64,000 nucleotides of DNA from assembly GCA_002354055.1 (NCBI GenBank), contig DEKW01000019.1, positions 173,165 to 237,164 on the forward strand, written 5' to 3'. Source of the DNA: Bacteroidales bacterium UBA2712. GTDB lineage: Bacteria > Bacteroidota > Bacteroidia > Bacteroidales > Paludibacteraceae. The position numbers and the translations under genes were made by a program. Below are positions 44,343 through 52,397 of this stretch, one piece after another (the first letter of the stretch is position 1; each line of letters starts with the position of its first letter). The notes under the pieces are model-generated. The model saw nothing but the letters and a program-made list of their open reading frames with translations, had not been told where the DNA came from and did not search any database.

Positions 44343-45758
44343 ATGAAAGCTTTCATGGACAAAGATTTCCTGTTGCAGACAGAGACCGCACAGGAGTTGT
44401 ATCACAATCATGCGGCTAAAATGCCGATTATCGATTATCACTGCCACCTTATTCCGCAGATGGTTGCCGAGAACAAACGCTTCGAATCCATCGCACAGAT
44501 CTGGCTCATGGGCGACCACTACAAATGGCGCGCTATGCGTTCCAACGGTGTAGACGAGAAGTATTGCACCGGTAAGGATACGACCGACTGGGAGAAGTTC
44601 GAGAAATGGGCAGAGACTGTTCCTTATACCTTCCGCAACCCGCTCTACCACTGGACCCATCTGGAGCTCAAGACCGCTTTCGGTATTGAGGAGCGTCTGA
44701 ACCCCGAGACCGCACGTGCTATCTACGACAAGTGCAACGACCTGATTGCCAACGATCCGAAGTTCTGTCCGCGCGGACTGATGAAGCACTACCATGTAGA
44801 GCTCGTTTGTACGACCGATGATCCGGCAGACTCCCTCGAGTGGCACAAGATGGTGAAGGAAGATCCGACCGCAGAGGTACGCATGTTGCCGACTTGGCGT
44901 CCAGACGCAGGTATGAACATCGAAGCCGCTACTTGGAAAGCATACATCGAGAAACTGGCTAAGGTTGCCGGCGTGGAGATCCGTAACTTCGCCGACATGG
45001 TGGATGCGCTCCAGAAACGCCATGACTTCTTTGAGTCGATGGGCTGCCGTCTCTCCGACCACGGTATCGAGGAGTTCTACGACGAGCCGTACACCGACGC
45101 AGAGATCAATGCGATCTTCCAAAAAGCACTCGCAGGCAAAGAGCTCAGCGTTTATGAGATCCGTCAGTACAAGCACGCTTATCTGCATGCTCAGGCGGAG
45201 ATGGACTACGCTTCCGGTTGGACCCAGCAATACCACTACGGCGCGATCCGTAACAATAACTCGAAGATGTTCGCTCAACTCGGCGCAGACACCGGTTTCG
45301 ACTCCATCGGTGAGTTCACGACCGCGAAAGCCATGAGCCATTTCCTCGATGAGATGAACAGCGAAGGACACCTCGCAAAGACCATCCTTTATAACCTCAA
45401 CCCGTGCGCAAACGAAGTAATCGCAACTATGTTGGGTAACTTCCAGGATGGCTCTGTTCCGGGTAAGATTCAGTTCGGTTCCGGCTGGTGGTTCCTCGAT
45501 CAGAAGGACGGTATGGAGAAGCAGATGATGGCTCTTTCGAACCTTGGTCTCTTGAGCCGCATGGTAGGTATGCTGACCGACAGTCGTTCGTTCCTGAGCT
45601 ATCCGCGTCATGAGTATTTCCGTCGCACGCTCTGCAACATCCTCGGCAACGACATCGAGAACGGCATGATCCCGTACACCGGCTACGAGAAAGCCCGCGT
45701 TCAACAGATGGTCGAAGACATCTGCTACAACAACGCGAAGAATTATTTTAAGTTCTAA
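44343..45758 (+). CDS. uxaC: Glucuronate isomerase UxaC
   Basis: 471 residues, full length. Metal and active-site segments: IIDYHCHLIPQ, LVCTTDDPADSLEWH, LPTWRPD, and the C-terminal ARVQQMVEDICYNNAKNYF. Converts D-glucuronate/galacturonate to the ketohexuronates. Its partners kdgK, eda and exuT are 4.9 kb downstream on the same strand, past the accessory cassette; uxaA and uxaB are not in the window. Followed by a strong hairpin. Confidence 0.97.
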   Translation: MKAFMDKDFLLQTETAQELYHNHAAKMPIIDYHCHLIPQMVAENKRFESIAQIWLMGDHYKWRAMRSNGVDEKYCTGKDTTDWEKFEKWAETVPYTFRNPLYHWTHLELKTAFGIEERLNPETARAIYDKCNDLIANDPKFCPRGLMKHYHVELVCTTDDPADSLEWHKMVKEDPTAEVRMLPTWRPDAGMNIEAATWKAYIEKLAKVAGVEIRNFADMVDALQKRHDFFESMGCRLSDHGIEEFYDEPYTDAEINAIFQKALAGKELSVYEIRQYKHAYLHAQAEMDYASGWTQQYHYGAIRNNNSKMFAQLGADTGFDSIGEFTTAKAMSHFLDEMNSEGHLAKTILYNLNPCANEVIATMLGNFQDGSVPGKIQFGSGWWFLDQKDGMEKQMMALSNLGLLSRMVGMLTDSRSFLSYPRHEYFRRTLCNILGNDIENGMIPYTGYEKARVQQMVEDICYNNAKNYFKF

Positions 45759-45772
45759 TCCCTCTCACACAC

Positions 45773-45805
45773 CCCGCTTGCCTCTCAAAACGAGAGGTGA
45801 GCGGG
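45773..45805 (+). terminator. Long hairpin after uxaC
   Basis: CCCGCT-TG-CCTCTC / GAGAGG-TG-AGCGGG, 14 pairs with two T-G wobbles, 5-nt loop. T-poor tail, so it may be a repeat-type hairpin rather than a classical terminator. Confidence 0.55.
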
Positions 45806-45810
45806 TGGTT

Positions 45811-45859
45811 GTTGCAAAAATGCAACTTGTCGGAAATTCCAACATGTTCCAAAATGGAA
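45811..45859 (+). promoter_or_regulatory. Inverted repeats upstream of the cassette
   Basis: GTTGC-AAAAAT-GCAAC (45811-45826), GGAAATTCC (45832-45840) and TTCC-AAAAT-GGAA (45847-45859). Close spacing just before the RhuM/Fic start suggests an operator, possibly for self-regulation by its N-terminal DNA-binding-like domain. Confidence 0.5.
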
Positions 45860-45872
45860 ACAGTTGGTATAA

Positions 45873-46910
45873 ATGCAAAATATGCATCTATACAATATGA
45901 ACGATAAACCCATCGGAAATAGAGGCAAGATAATTATCTATCGTGCGGAAGACAACACGGTACAACTCGATGTGCGCATGGAGAACGAAACCGTGTGGCT
46001 GACGCAAGACCAGATGGCTCAACTCTTTGGCCGCAATAGGACGGTTATTGGACGACATATAAGCAACATTTTCTCCGAAGGAGAATTGGATGAATCCTTG
46101 TCGTGTGCAAAATTTGCACATAACAAGAATTATGGTCGTCGAGCAGGATTTAGCAAAGAGGTGGAGACAAAAATCTACAACCTCGATGTAATCATCTCTG
46201 TCGGTTATCGTGTCAAGTCTCAACGCGGTGTACAATTCCGTCAATGGGCAAACAGAATTCTCAAAGACTACCTCGTCAAGGGCTACGCCGTCAATGAAAA
46301 ACTCCGCCGTGAGCAGTTGTCGGATTTGCGTCAGTTGGTTCAGATTGTGGGACGGACGGTGCAAAGCAAGGCGGTAGAAAGTGAGGATGAGACACAGGCT
46401 ATTTTTGATGTGGTTTTGGATTACACGTACGCGTTGGACACGCTCGACAACTATGATTACGAGCGGCTGACCGTCAAAGAGACTACGCCTGAAGAGCGCT
46501 TCCATGCCACATACGAGAATGCCATGCAGACGATAGCTGCGCTGCGTGAGAAGTTCGGCGGTAGTACTTTGTTTGGAAATGAGAAAGATGATTCGTTCAA
46601 AAGCAGTATTGGTCAGATTTATCAGACCTTTGGAGGAACGGATTTATATCCGAGTGTGGAGGAGAAAGCAGCCATGTTGCTGTATTTAGTGACCAAGAAC
46701 CACTCCTTTTCAGACGGCAACAAACGTATTGCGGCTACGTTGTTCCTGTGGTTCCTAAACAATAACGGCATTCTCTACCGCGAGGATGGTACCAAGCGAA
46801 TAGCAGATAACACGCTTGTCGCCTTGACCCTGATGATTGCCGAAAGCCGCACAGAAGAAAAAGACACAATGGTCAAAGTAGTAGTAAACTTGATAAACCA
46901 GAAGAACTAA
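45873..46910 (+). CDS. RhuM-Fic/DOC fusion protein
   Basis: 345 residues by the first ATG; ATGs at 45882 and 45897 are also possible. N-terminal RhuM domain (about 20-150): VWLTQDQMAQLFGRNRTVIGRHI, a helix-turn-helix-like stretch, and RILKDYLVKGYAVN. C-terminal Fic/DOC domain with HSFSDGNKRIAATLF at about 276-290 (core HxFxDGNKR). Fic enzymes transfer AMP or other phosphate groups to proteins; DOC types act as toxins. Gene of an accessory cassette, with operator-like repeats just upstream. Likely a toxin-antitoxin or regulatory component; its link to the next three genes is by position only. Confidence 0.88.
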   Translation: MQNMHLYNMNDKPIGNRGKIIIYRAEDNTVQLDVRMENETVWLTQDQMAQLFGRNRTVIGRHISNIFSEGELDESLSCAKFAHNKNYGRRAGFSKEVETKIYNLDVIISVGYRVKSQRGVQFRQWANRILKDYLVKGYAVNEKLRREQLSDLRQLVQIVGRTVQSKAVESEDETQAIFDVVLDYTYALDTLDNYDYERLTVKETTPEERFHATYENAMQTIAALREKFGGSTLFGNEKDDSFKSSIGQIYQTFGGTDLYPSVEEKAAMLLYLVTKNHSFSDGNKRIAATLFLWFLNNNGILYREDGTKRIADNTLVALTLMIAESRTEEKDTMVKVVVNLINQKN

Positions 46911-46914
46911 TCCC

Positions 46915-46953
46915 ACCGACTCACAACCGAGCGATGACCGACTCACAACCGAG
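46915..46953. repeat. 17-bp direct repeat, 22-bp period
   Basis: ACCGACTCACAACCGAG at 46915-46931 and 46937-46953, right after the RhuM/Fic stop codon. 22 bp equals two 11-bp units. Confidence 0.85.
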
Positions 46954-47050
46954 GCATGAGCGAGAAAAGAAAACCCCAAATAATCCCTCCGTGGCTTCGT
47001 AATAGCCCGAATGAGAAAAGATAGTCATACAAAAATAATATATATGTAGC

Positions 47051-49135
47051 ATGAGAGCCGTAGAATCATATTTAGCCGCATTTTTTCATAGTACAAAGCC
47101 GTTAGTGATACCTGTATATCAACGTAATTATACATGGAAAAAAGAAAATTGTAAGTTGCTCTTTGATGATATTCTCAACATATGCAACATAACTGATAAG
47201 AAACACTTTATTGGTAGTATTGTGTATGTAGATGATCCTGAAGCGTATATAATTATAGATGGGCAGCAGCGCATTACCACTATTTCCATATTATTATTGG
47301 CTTTACGGAATGCTATTATAAACGGAGATATTGCTGTAGATGATGATAGTCTTGTTGATCAAATAAATAATGGTTTCCTTATAAATCAATATGTGAGAGA
47401 CAAGGCTCATCGAATGAAACTTAAACCATTCCGTGATGATTGTACCGCATATGATGCGTTGTTCGGTGATGTTGATAGTTTTGTACCCGATTCTATTATT
47501 ACGGCTAATTATAATTATTTCTATGGGGAGATTCTTGCGCACAAAATAGACGCGGAGAATTTCTTTGAGGCCATTCAAAATAGGCTTGAATTTGTTGAAG
47601 TAAAATTATTTCCCACTCACGGAGATAATGCTCAACTTGTATTTGAAACGATTAACTCTACAGGTGTTAGCCTAAATGAGACAGATAAAATTCGCAACTA
47701 TGTTTTAATGAATCTTAAGGCTAAAGTTCAAGAGGATTATTACAATAATTATTGGCTGCCAACAGAGCGATACACAAATATTTATTTGGAAGATTTCATG
47801 CGTGATTACCTCACCATGAAACTTAAATCTATACCAAATAAGAATGATGTGTACAGGGTTTTTAAGGAATTTGTACAGCAGAACTTTCTTAACAATATTG
47901 AGCCTTTATTGGAAGAACTTAAGCATTATGCGTCTATATTTAAATCTATAAAGGAAGGGAAAATTGGCTCACAGAAACTTAATCAAATTATGGCAGATTT
48001 GGAGCAACTGGAATTGACCACCACATATCCTTTCTTATTGGCTATGTTAGAATACTACCAAAAAGGTAATATAGATGAGCGCGAAGTAGAAAAAGTACTC
48101 AGTACTTTAGAAATATTCTTATTCCGACGTATTATGAGCGGTTATTATAATACGGGTCTAAATAAAATATTTGCGAACCTTCATAACCGCATTCTAAAAC
48201 TGCAATACGCAGAGTATACCTATTCGGATGTATTTATTTATCTGCTTCAGCATGGTATTTCATATTGGGATTTTCCAAATGATACACAATTCCTTCGCAG
48301 TTTCGAAGAACGCGAGGTTTATAAAATGCGTAGTAATTATCGGCTCTATCTCTTCTATAAATTAGAAGAAGCTTTGAACAGAGAAACCGTCGGAACAAAG
48401 AAAAAGATAGAGGATGGTGTATTAACTATAGAACACATTATGCCCCAAACACTCACGGATGATTGGCGTGCAGAGTTAGGACCTGATTTCACTGATGAAG
48501 ACTTTACAAAATGGGTGCACAATATAGGAAATCTTACACTAACCGCATATAATTCAGAATATAGTAACCGCAAATTTTCGGAAAAACGTGATGGTATTCC
48601 TTCTATTCCTGATATGAAAGGTTTTAAGGATAGTTGTGTAGCCCTAAATAAATTTGTAAGTGAGCAAGAACATTGGAAAATGGAGCAAATGGAAAAACGC
48701 TGTGCTATGATTGCTGAAGAAGCGTGCAAGATATGGCCTTATCCAACAACAACATTTACCCCGTTGATTATAGAAGAGGAAGCAATACCTATAGACGCTG
48801 ACTACAAGTTTAAAGGACGCTATATTAAATCATATACTTTTAATGGTACTACTATACAAGTGGATAGTTGGGCTGATGCCTTTACACGGATAGTGAAAAC
48901 ACTCTATGAGATGGATAGTTCTATTCTGTATCATTTGGCTCATGATCCTTCAGAAGTGTACTACTTGCTAGAACCGGCAAAGAGTACAAATCCAATTGCA
49001 GAGGGAATATATTTATTGGTGGGCTGTGATACAAACAACAAACTGCGCCAAATACATCGTTTGTTGGCTATGTATAAACTCGAATCTGATGACATTTCAG
49101 TTACGCTCTATCCTACAAAAAACGTGGAAAGTTGA
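47051..49135 (+). CDS. GmrSD-like fused restriction nuclease (DUF262-DUF1524)
   Basis: 694 residues, strongly AT-rich compared with flanking genes. DUF262 part: IPVYQRNYTWK near residue 19, IIDGQQRITTIS at about 72-83 (the DGQQR NTP-site signature). DUF1524 part: IEHIMPQTLTDDW at about 462-474 and HNIGNLTLTAYNSEYSNRKF, an HNH-type nuclease. A further 130-residue domain follows (SYTFNGTTIQVDSWADAF) that I do not assign. GmrSD enzymes cut phage DNA with modified (glucosylated hydroxymethyl) cytosine using NTP. First of a tight trio with J-domain and HIRAN genes. Confidence 0.92.
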   Translation: MRAVESYLAAFFHSTKPLVIPVYQRNYTWKKENCKLLFDDILNICNITDKKHFIGSIVYVDDPEAYIIIDGQQRITTISILLLALRNAIINGDIAVDDDSLVDQINNGFLINQYVRDKAHRMKLKPFRDDCTAYDALFGDVDSFVPDSIITANYNYFYGEILAHKIDAENFFEAIQNRLEFVEVKLFPTHGDNAQLVFETINSTGVSLNETDKIRNYVLMNLKAKVQEDYYNNYWLPTERYTNIYLEDFMRDYLTMKLKSIPNKNDVYRVFKEFVQQNFLNNIEPLLEELKHYASIFKSIKEGKIGSQKLNQIMADLEQLELTTTYPFLLAMLEYYQKGNIDEREVEKVLSTLEIFLFRRIMSGYYNTGLNKIFANLHNRILKLQYAEYTYSDVFIYLLQHGISYWDFPNDTQFLRSFEEREVYKMRSNYRLYLFYKLEEALNRETVGTKKKIEDGVLTIEHIMPQTLTDDWRAELGPDFTDEDFTKWVHNIGNLTLTAYNSEYSNRKFSEKRDGIPSIPDMKGFKDSCVALNKFVSEQEHWKMEQMEKRCAMIAEEACKIWPYPTTTFTPLIIEEEAIPIDADYKFKGRYIKSYTFNGTTIQVDSWADAFTRIVKTLYEMDSSILYHLAHDPSEVYYLLEPAKSTNPIAEGIYLLVGCDTNNKLRQIHRLLAMYKLESDDISVTLYPTKNVES

Positions 49136-49161
49136 GTGTATAATGCTGATAATCTGTAATA

Positions 49162-49980
49162 ATGATAAGCACAGAACTTAAAATACCAATAGAAACGCAG
49201 CGCAAACGGGAGAAGTTAACAGACTTGAAACAAGAGTTGGCAGAGTTGTTTGAGAGGCGTGAGCATATGATTAATTATGAGCGACCTCATCTATTGGCAG
49301 CATATACAAAACTTATTGGTGAATATAAATATGAAGAGTTTGCTCTACAAATAGCCATTAAGCGGTATAAGCGAAAAGCAGAACTTATACAAACGCGAAT
49401 TAATCGCAATGAACCAATAATAATTGAAGCGATTGAACAGCAACTAAATGAGGAATTCGCAGAATACGAACGACTATTACAAGAGCAGCTTGAACAAATA
49501 AAAGCGGCAACGGAATTGTTGAATGCACCGCTTCTGTCTGAAGAAGAAGCAAAAGAGTTGAAACAATTATACCGATTGTTAGTTAAACGATTACATCCAG
49601 ACTGGAATCCGGATTTAACCCAAGAGGAACGTGACCTATTTGTACGCGTGCAGGCGGCTTATAACACGGCAAATCTGCAAGAATTAAGAAACATTCTGCT
49701 GATGATAGAAGCGAAAGAGCCGATAATGTTAAGAGAAGAAACTATTGACAACGAAATTACTCATTATGAGAAAAGTGTAGATGACTTGAAGAAACGAATA
49801 GAAGAATTAGAAAAAACCTTCCCATTTATTATGCGGGAAATATTGAATAATGAGGAAGAAATAAAAAAGCAGCAAGATGAAATAAAAGCGAATATTACCA
49901 AACTAAAAGAAGATAAAAATAAATGGGCGGCATATGTAGGTATAATGACTATGCCAAGAAGCGGAATGGGAGAAGCATAA
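49162..49980 (+). CDS. J-domain-like coiled-coil protein in the defence cassette
   Basis: 272 residues. Long charged coiled coils at about 8-115 and 195-255 flank a J-domain-like core (about 128-175): LYRLLVKRLHPDWNPDLT, with the HPD tripeptide that activates DnaK, then FVRVQAAYNTANLQEL. No G/F or zinc region, so it is not a housekeeping DnaJ. It might recruit Hsp70 to the nuclease or act as a phage-sensing scaffold. It lies 26 bp after the nuclease and 1 bp before the HIRAN gene. AT-rich, as its neighbours. Confidence 0.78.
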   Translation: MISTELKIPIETQRKREKLTDLKQELAELFERREHMINYERPHLLAAYTKLIGEYKYEEFALQIAIKRYKRKAELIQTRINRNEPIIIEAIEQQLNEEFAEYERLLQEQLEQIKAATELLNAPLLSEEEAKELKQLYRLLVKRLHPDWNPDLTQEERDLFVRVQAAYNTANLQELRNILLMIEAKEPIMLREETIDNEITHYEKSVDDLKKRIEELEKTFPFIMREILNNEEEIKKQQDEIKANITKLKEDKNKWAAYVGIMTMPRSGMGEA

Positions 49981-49981
49981 A

Positions 49982-50383
49982 ATGGAAACAAGTATTGTAA
50001 AACTAAGTCCTGAACTATTGGCAATGTTTGCCGGGCAAGCAGGTGCAAACGCTCTGGCTCCATTTACGCGTGAAGTATTTTTGCTGGATATTGATGTGGC
50101 GGGAACGGGTTATTGTGAGCAAATAAATGAAATCTATCCAAAATTGAATATAGGGACTGTTTTGCAAATGCGCCGCGACCCGAAAAACAAATATGACGAA
50201 AAAGCAATAGGTATTTATTACGAACAAACACGAATTGGGTGGGTGCCACGTACGATGAATGCAGTAATCAGTCGTTTGATGGATGCAGGCAAGGCTTTTT
50301 TCTGCCGCATAACAGAATTGTCCGAATCCTCATCCGAAAACAAATGGAAAAATATAGAATGTAAAATATATATGGTAGAATAA
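49982..50383 (+). CDS. HIRAN-domain protein
   Basis: 133 residues. HIRAN core at about 33-115: DIDVAGTGYCEQINEI, LQMRRDPKNKYDEKAIGIYY and RIGWVPRTMNAVISRLMDAG. HIRAN domains bind 3' single-strand DNA ends, as in HLTF, and often occur in bacterial nuclease and helicase contexts. One base after the J-domain gene, so it is clearly co-translated. Suggested role: DNA-end recognition for the nuclease. Confidence 0.9.
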   Translation: METSIVKLSPELLAMFAGQAGANALAPFTREVFLLDIDVAGTGYCEQINEIYPKLNIGTVLQMRRDPKNKYDEKAIGIYYEQTRIGWVPRTMNAVISRLMDAGKAFFCRITELSESSSENKWKNIECKIYMVE

Positions 50384-50427
50384 AGTACAGAGAACCGGAT
50401 AAACTGAAGTGAATAGTTATCGTCTCG

Positions 50428-50577
50428 AATCCGTCGGATTTTAGGAGTTCTATGTTTGCCTTGCAAACTCGCGCGGCGTACTTACTCCTTCCAATGTCCA
50501 CTGGACATTCTCGGTACACCTAAATCGCTTCACGAATGCCGCTCATAAGCCAGTGGTAGTAGACAACGACCGTGAGC
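50428..50577. repeat. Triloop mini-hairpin array between cassette and kdgK
   Basis: AATCC-GTC-GGATT (50428-50440), GTTTGC-CTT-GCAAAC (50454-50468), AATGTCC-ACT-GGACATT (50493-50509), each a perfect stem with a 3-nt loop. Longer-range pairs: CCACTGG (50498-50504) with CCAGTGG (50550-50556) and GCTCA (50541-50545) with TGAGC (50573-50577). TATGTTTG at 50451-50458 matches the -7 consensus. The gap 50384-50689 has no gene. Confidence 0.7.
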
Positions 50578-50689
50578 TATTCATGAAAGCATCGACTACT
50601 CCTATTATTATGAACAGGAGGAGTAAAATAACAACAAGAAACAACAACTAATTAACAATATTTATTAACCAATTTAATTCATTTAACCT

Positions 50690-51715
50690 ATGGCTAAAAT
50701 TATTACATTGGGCGAGATCATGCTCCGCCTGAGTCCTGAAGGACAAGACCGTTTCATTCAATCTGATCACTTCCGTATCATCCCCGGTGGTGGTGAGGCT
50801 AACGTTGCTATTTCGTGCGCTAACTATGGTCACGAGGCTTATTTCGTTACCAAACTGCCGAAGCACGAGATCGGTCAGATTGCTGTTAACTCGCTGCGTC
50901 GTTACGGCGTGAAGGACGATTATATCGTTCGTGGCGGTGACCGCGTAGGTCTGTACTACTGCGAGACCGGCGCTTCGATGCGTCCGTCGAAGGTCATCTA
51001 CGACCGTGCTCACAGCGCTATCGCTGAGGCTGATCCGAAGGACTTTGACTTCGACAAGATCATGGAAGGTGCTGCATGGTTCCACTGGAGCGGAATCACT
51101 CCGGCTATCTCGGACAAGGCTGCTGAGATCACCAAGCTGGCTTGCGAGGCTGCAAAACGTCACGGCGTAACCGTTTCGGTTGACCTGAACTTCCGTAAGA
51201 AACTGTGGACCAGCGAGAAAGCTATCTCGATCATGCGTCCGTTGATGAAGTATGTAGATGTATGTATCGGCAACGAGGAAGATGCAGAGCTGTGCCTCGG
51301 CTTCAAGCCCGATGCAGATGTAGAAGGCGGCGAGACCAACGCTGAGGGCTACAAGGGCATCTTCGAGCAGATGATGAAAGAGTTCGGCTTCAAATATGTT
51401 GTTTCGACGCTGCGCGAGAGCTACAGCGCAACCTTCAACGGCTGGAAAGCTATGATCTACAACGGCAAAGAGTTCTACCAGAGCAAGCGCTACGAGATCA
51501 ACCCGATCATCGACCGCGTGGGCGGTGGTGACAGCTTCTCCGGCGGTCTGATCCATGGTATGCTCAAGTATCCGGGCGACCAAGGTCAGGCTCTTGAGTT
51601 CGCAGTAGCTGCTTCGGCACTGAAGCACACCATCAACGGCGACTACAACCTCGTCAGCGAGGATGAAGTGCTGAGCCTTGCAGGTGGTAATGCAAATGGT
51701 CGTGTTCAACGCTAA
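50690..51715 (+). CDS. kdgK: 2-dehydro-3-deoxygluconate kinase
   Basis: 341 residues, PfkB/ribokinase fold. N-terminal GEIMLRLSPEG, the substrate site GGGEANVAI, and the C-terminal catalytic motif GGGDSFSGGLIHG (Asp base). It phosphorylates KDG to KDPG. Followed by eda after 13 bp, and by exuT: the later steps of hexuronate use. Confidence 0.95.
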   Translation: MAKIITLGEIMLRLSPEGQDRFIQSDHFRIIPGGGEANVAISCANYGHEAYFVTKLPKHEIGQIAVNSLRRYGVKDDYIVRGGDRVGLYYCETGASMRPSKVIYDRAHSAIAEADPKDFDFDKIMEGAAWFHWSGITPAISDKAAEITKLACEAAKRHGVTVSVDLNFRKKLWTSEKAISIMRPLMKYVDVCIGNEEDAELCLGFKPDADVEGGETNAEGYKGIFEQMMKEFGFKYVVSTLRESYSATFNGWKAMIYNGKEFYQSKRYEINPIIDRVGGGDSFSGGLIHGMLKYPGDQGQALEFAVAASALKHTINGDYNLVSEDEVLSLAGGNANGRVQR

Positions 51716-51728
51716 AATCAAGAAAATT

Positions 51729-52397
51729 ATGGCTAAATTTGATAAATTTCAGGTGATGGCGAAGATTGCCGCAGCACCGATGGTTCCTGTGTTCTATCAC
51801 AAGGACGTGGAAGTTTGTAAGAACGTGATTAAGGCTTGCTACGAAGGCGGCGTGCGTGCGTTCGAGTTCACCAACCGTGGCGATTTTGCACACGAGGTAT
51901 TCGGCGAACTGAGCAAGTGGGTAGCTGTTGAGTGCCCGGAGTTGGCACTCGGTATCGGTAGCGTTGTGGACGCTCCGACAGCAGCGCTGTACTTGCAGTT
52001 GGGCGCTAACTTCGTCGTTGGTCCGCTGTTCAACAAGGATATCGCAGTAGTCTGCAACCGTCGTTGCGTGACTTACTGTCCGGGTTGCTTGACACCGAGC
52101 GAGATCGGTCTGGCACAAGAGGTTGGTTGCGACTTTACGAAGGTGTTCCCAGGCGATGTAGTTGGTCCGAACCTTGTGAAGGGTCTGATGGCTCCGATGC
52201 CGTGGTCGAAGATCATGGTTACCGGTGGTGTAGCTCCGGAGAAAGAGAACCTCGAGAAATGGTTCGCAGCAGGTGTTTACTGCGTCGGTATGGGAAGCAA
52301 GCTCTTCCCGAGCGACAAGGTAAAAGCCGGAGACTGGAAATACGTTACCGACAAGTGCAAAGAGTGTTTCGAAATCATTAAAGGTTGCAAGAAATGA
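51729..52397 (+). CDS. eda: KDPG / KHG aldolase
   Basis: 222 residues from ATG 51729. Class I aldolase: FEFTNRG with the catalytic Glu, Schiff-base lysine in FTKVFPGDVVG, and GGVAPEKENLEKWFAAG. It splits KDPG into pyruvate and glyceraldehyde-3-phosphate. Overlaps exuT by ATGA. Confidence 0.96.
   Translation: MAKFDKFQVMAKIAAAPMVPVFYHKDVEVCKNVIKACYEGGVRAFEFTNRGDFAHEVFGELSKWVAVECPELALGIGSVVDAPTAALYLQLGANFVVGPLFNKDIAVVCNRRCVTYCPGCLTPSEIGLAQEVGCDFTKVFPGDVVGPNLVKGLMAPMPWSKIMVTGGVAPEKENLEKWFAAGVYCVGMGSKLFPSDKVKAGDWKYVTDKCKECFEIIKGCKK

Noticed and set aside
45759..50689. Prophage or transposon carrying the cassette
   Set aside because: No integrase, transposase, terminal inverted repeat or tRNA target was found; only composition and gene content point to transfer.
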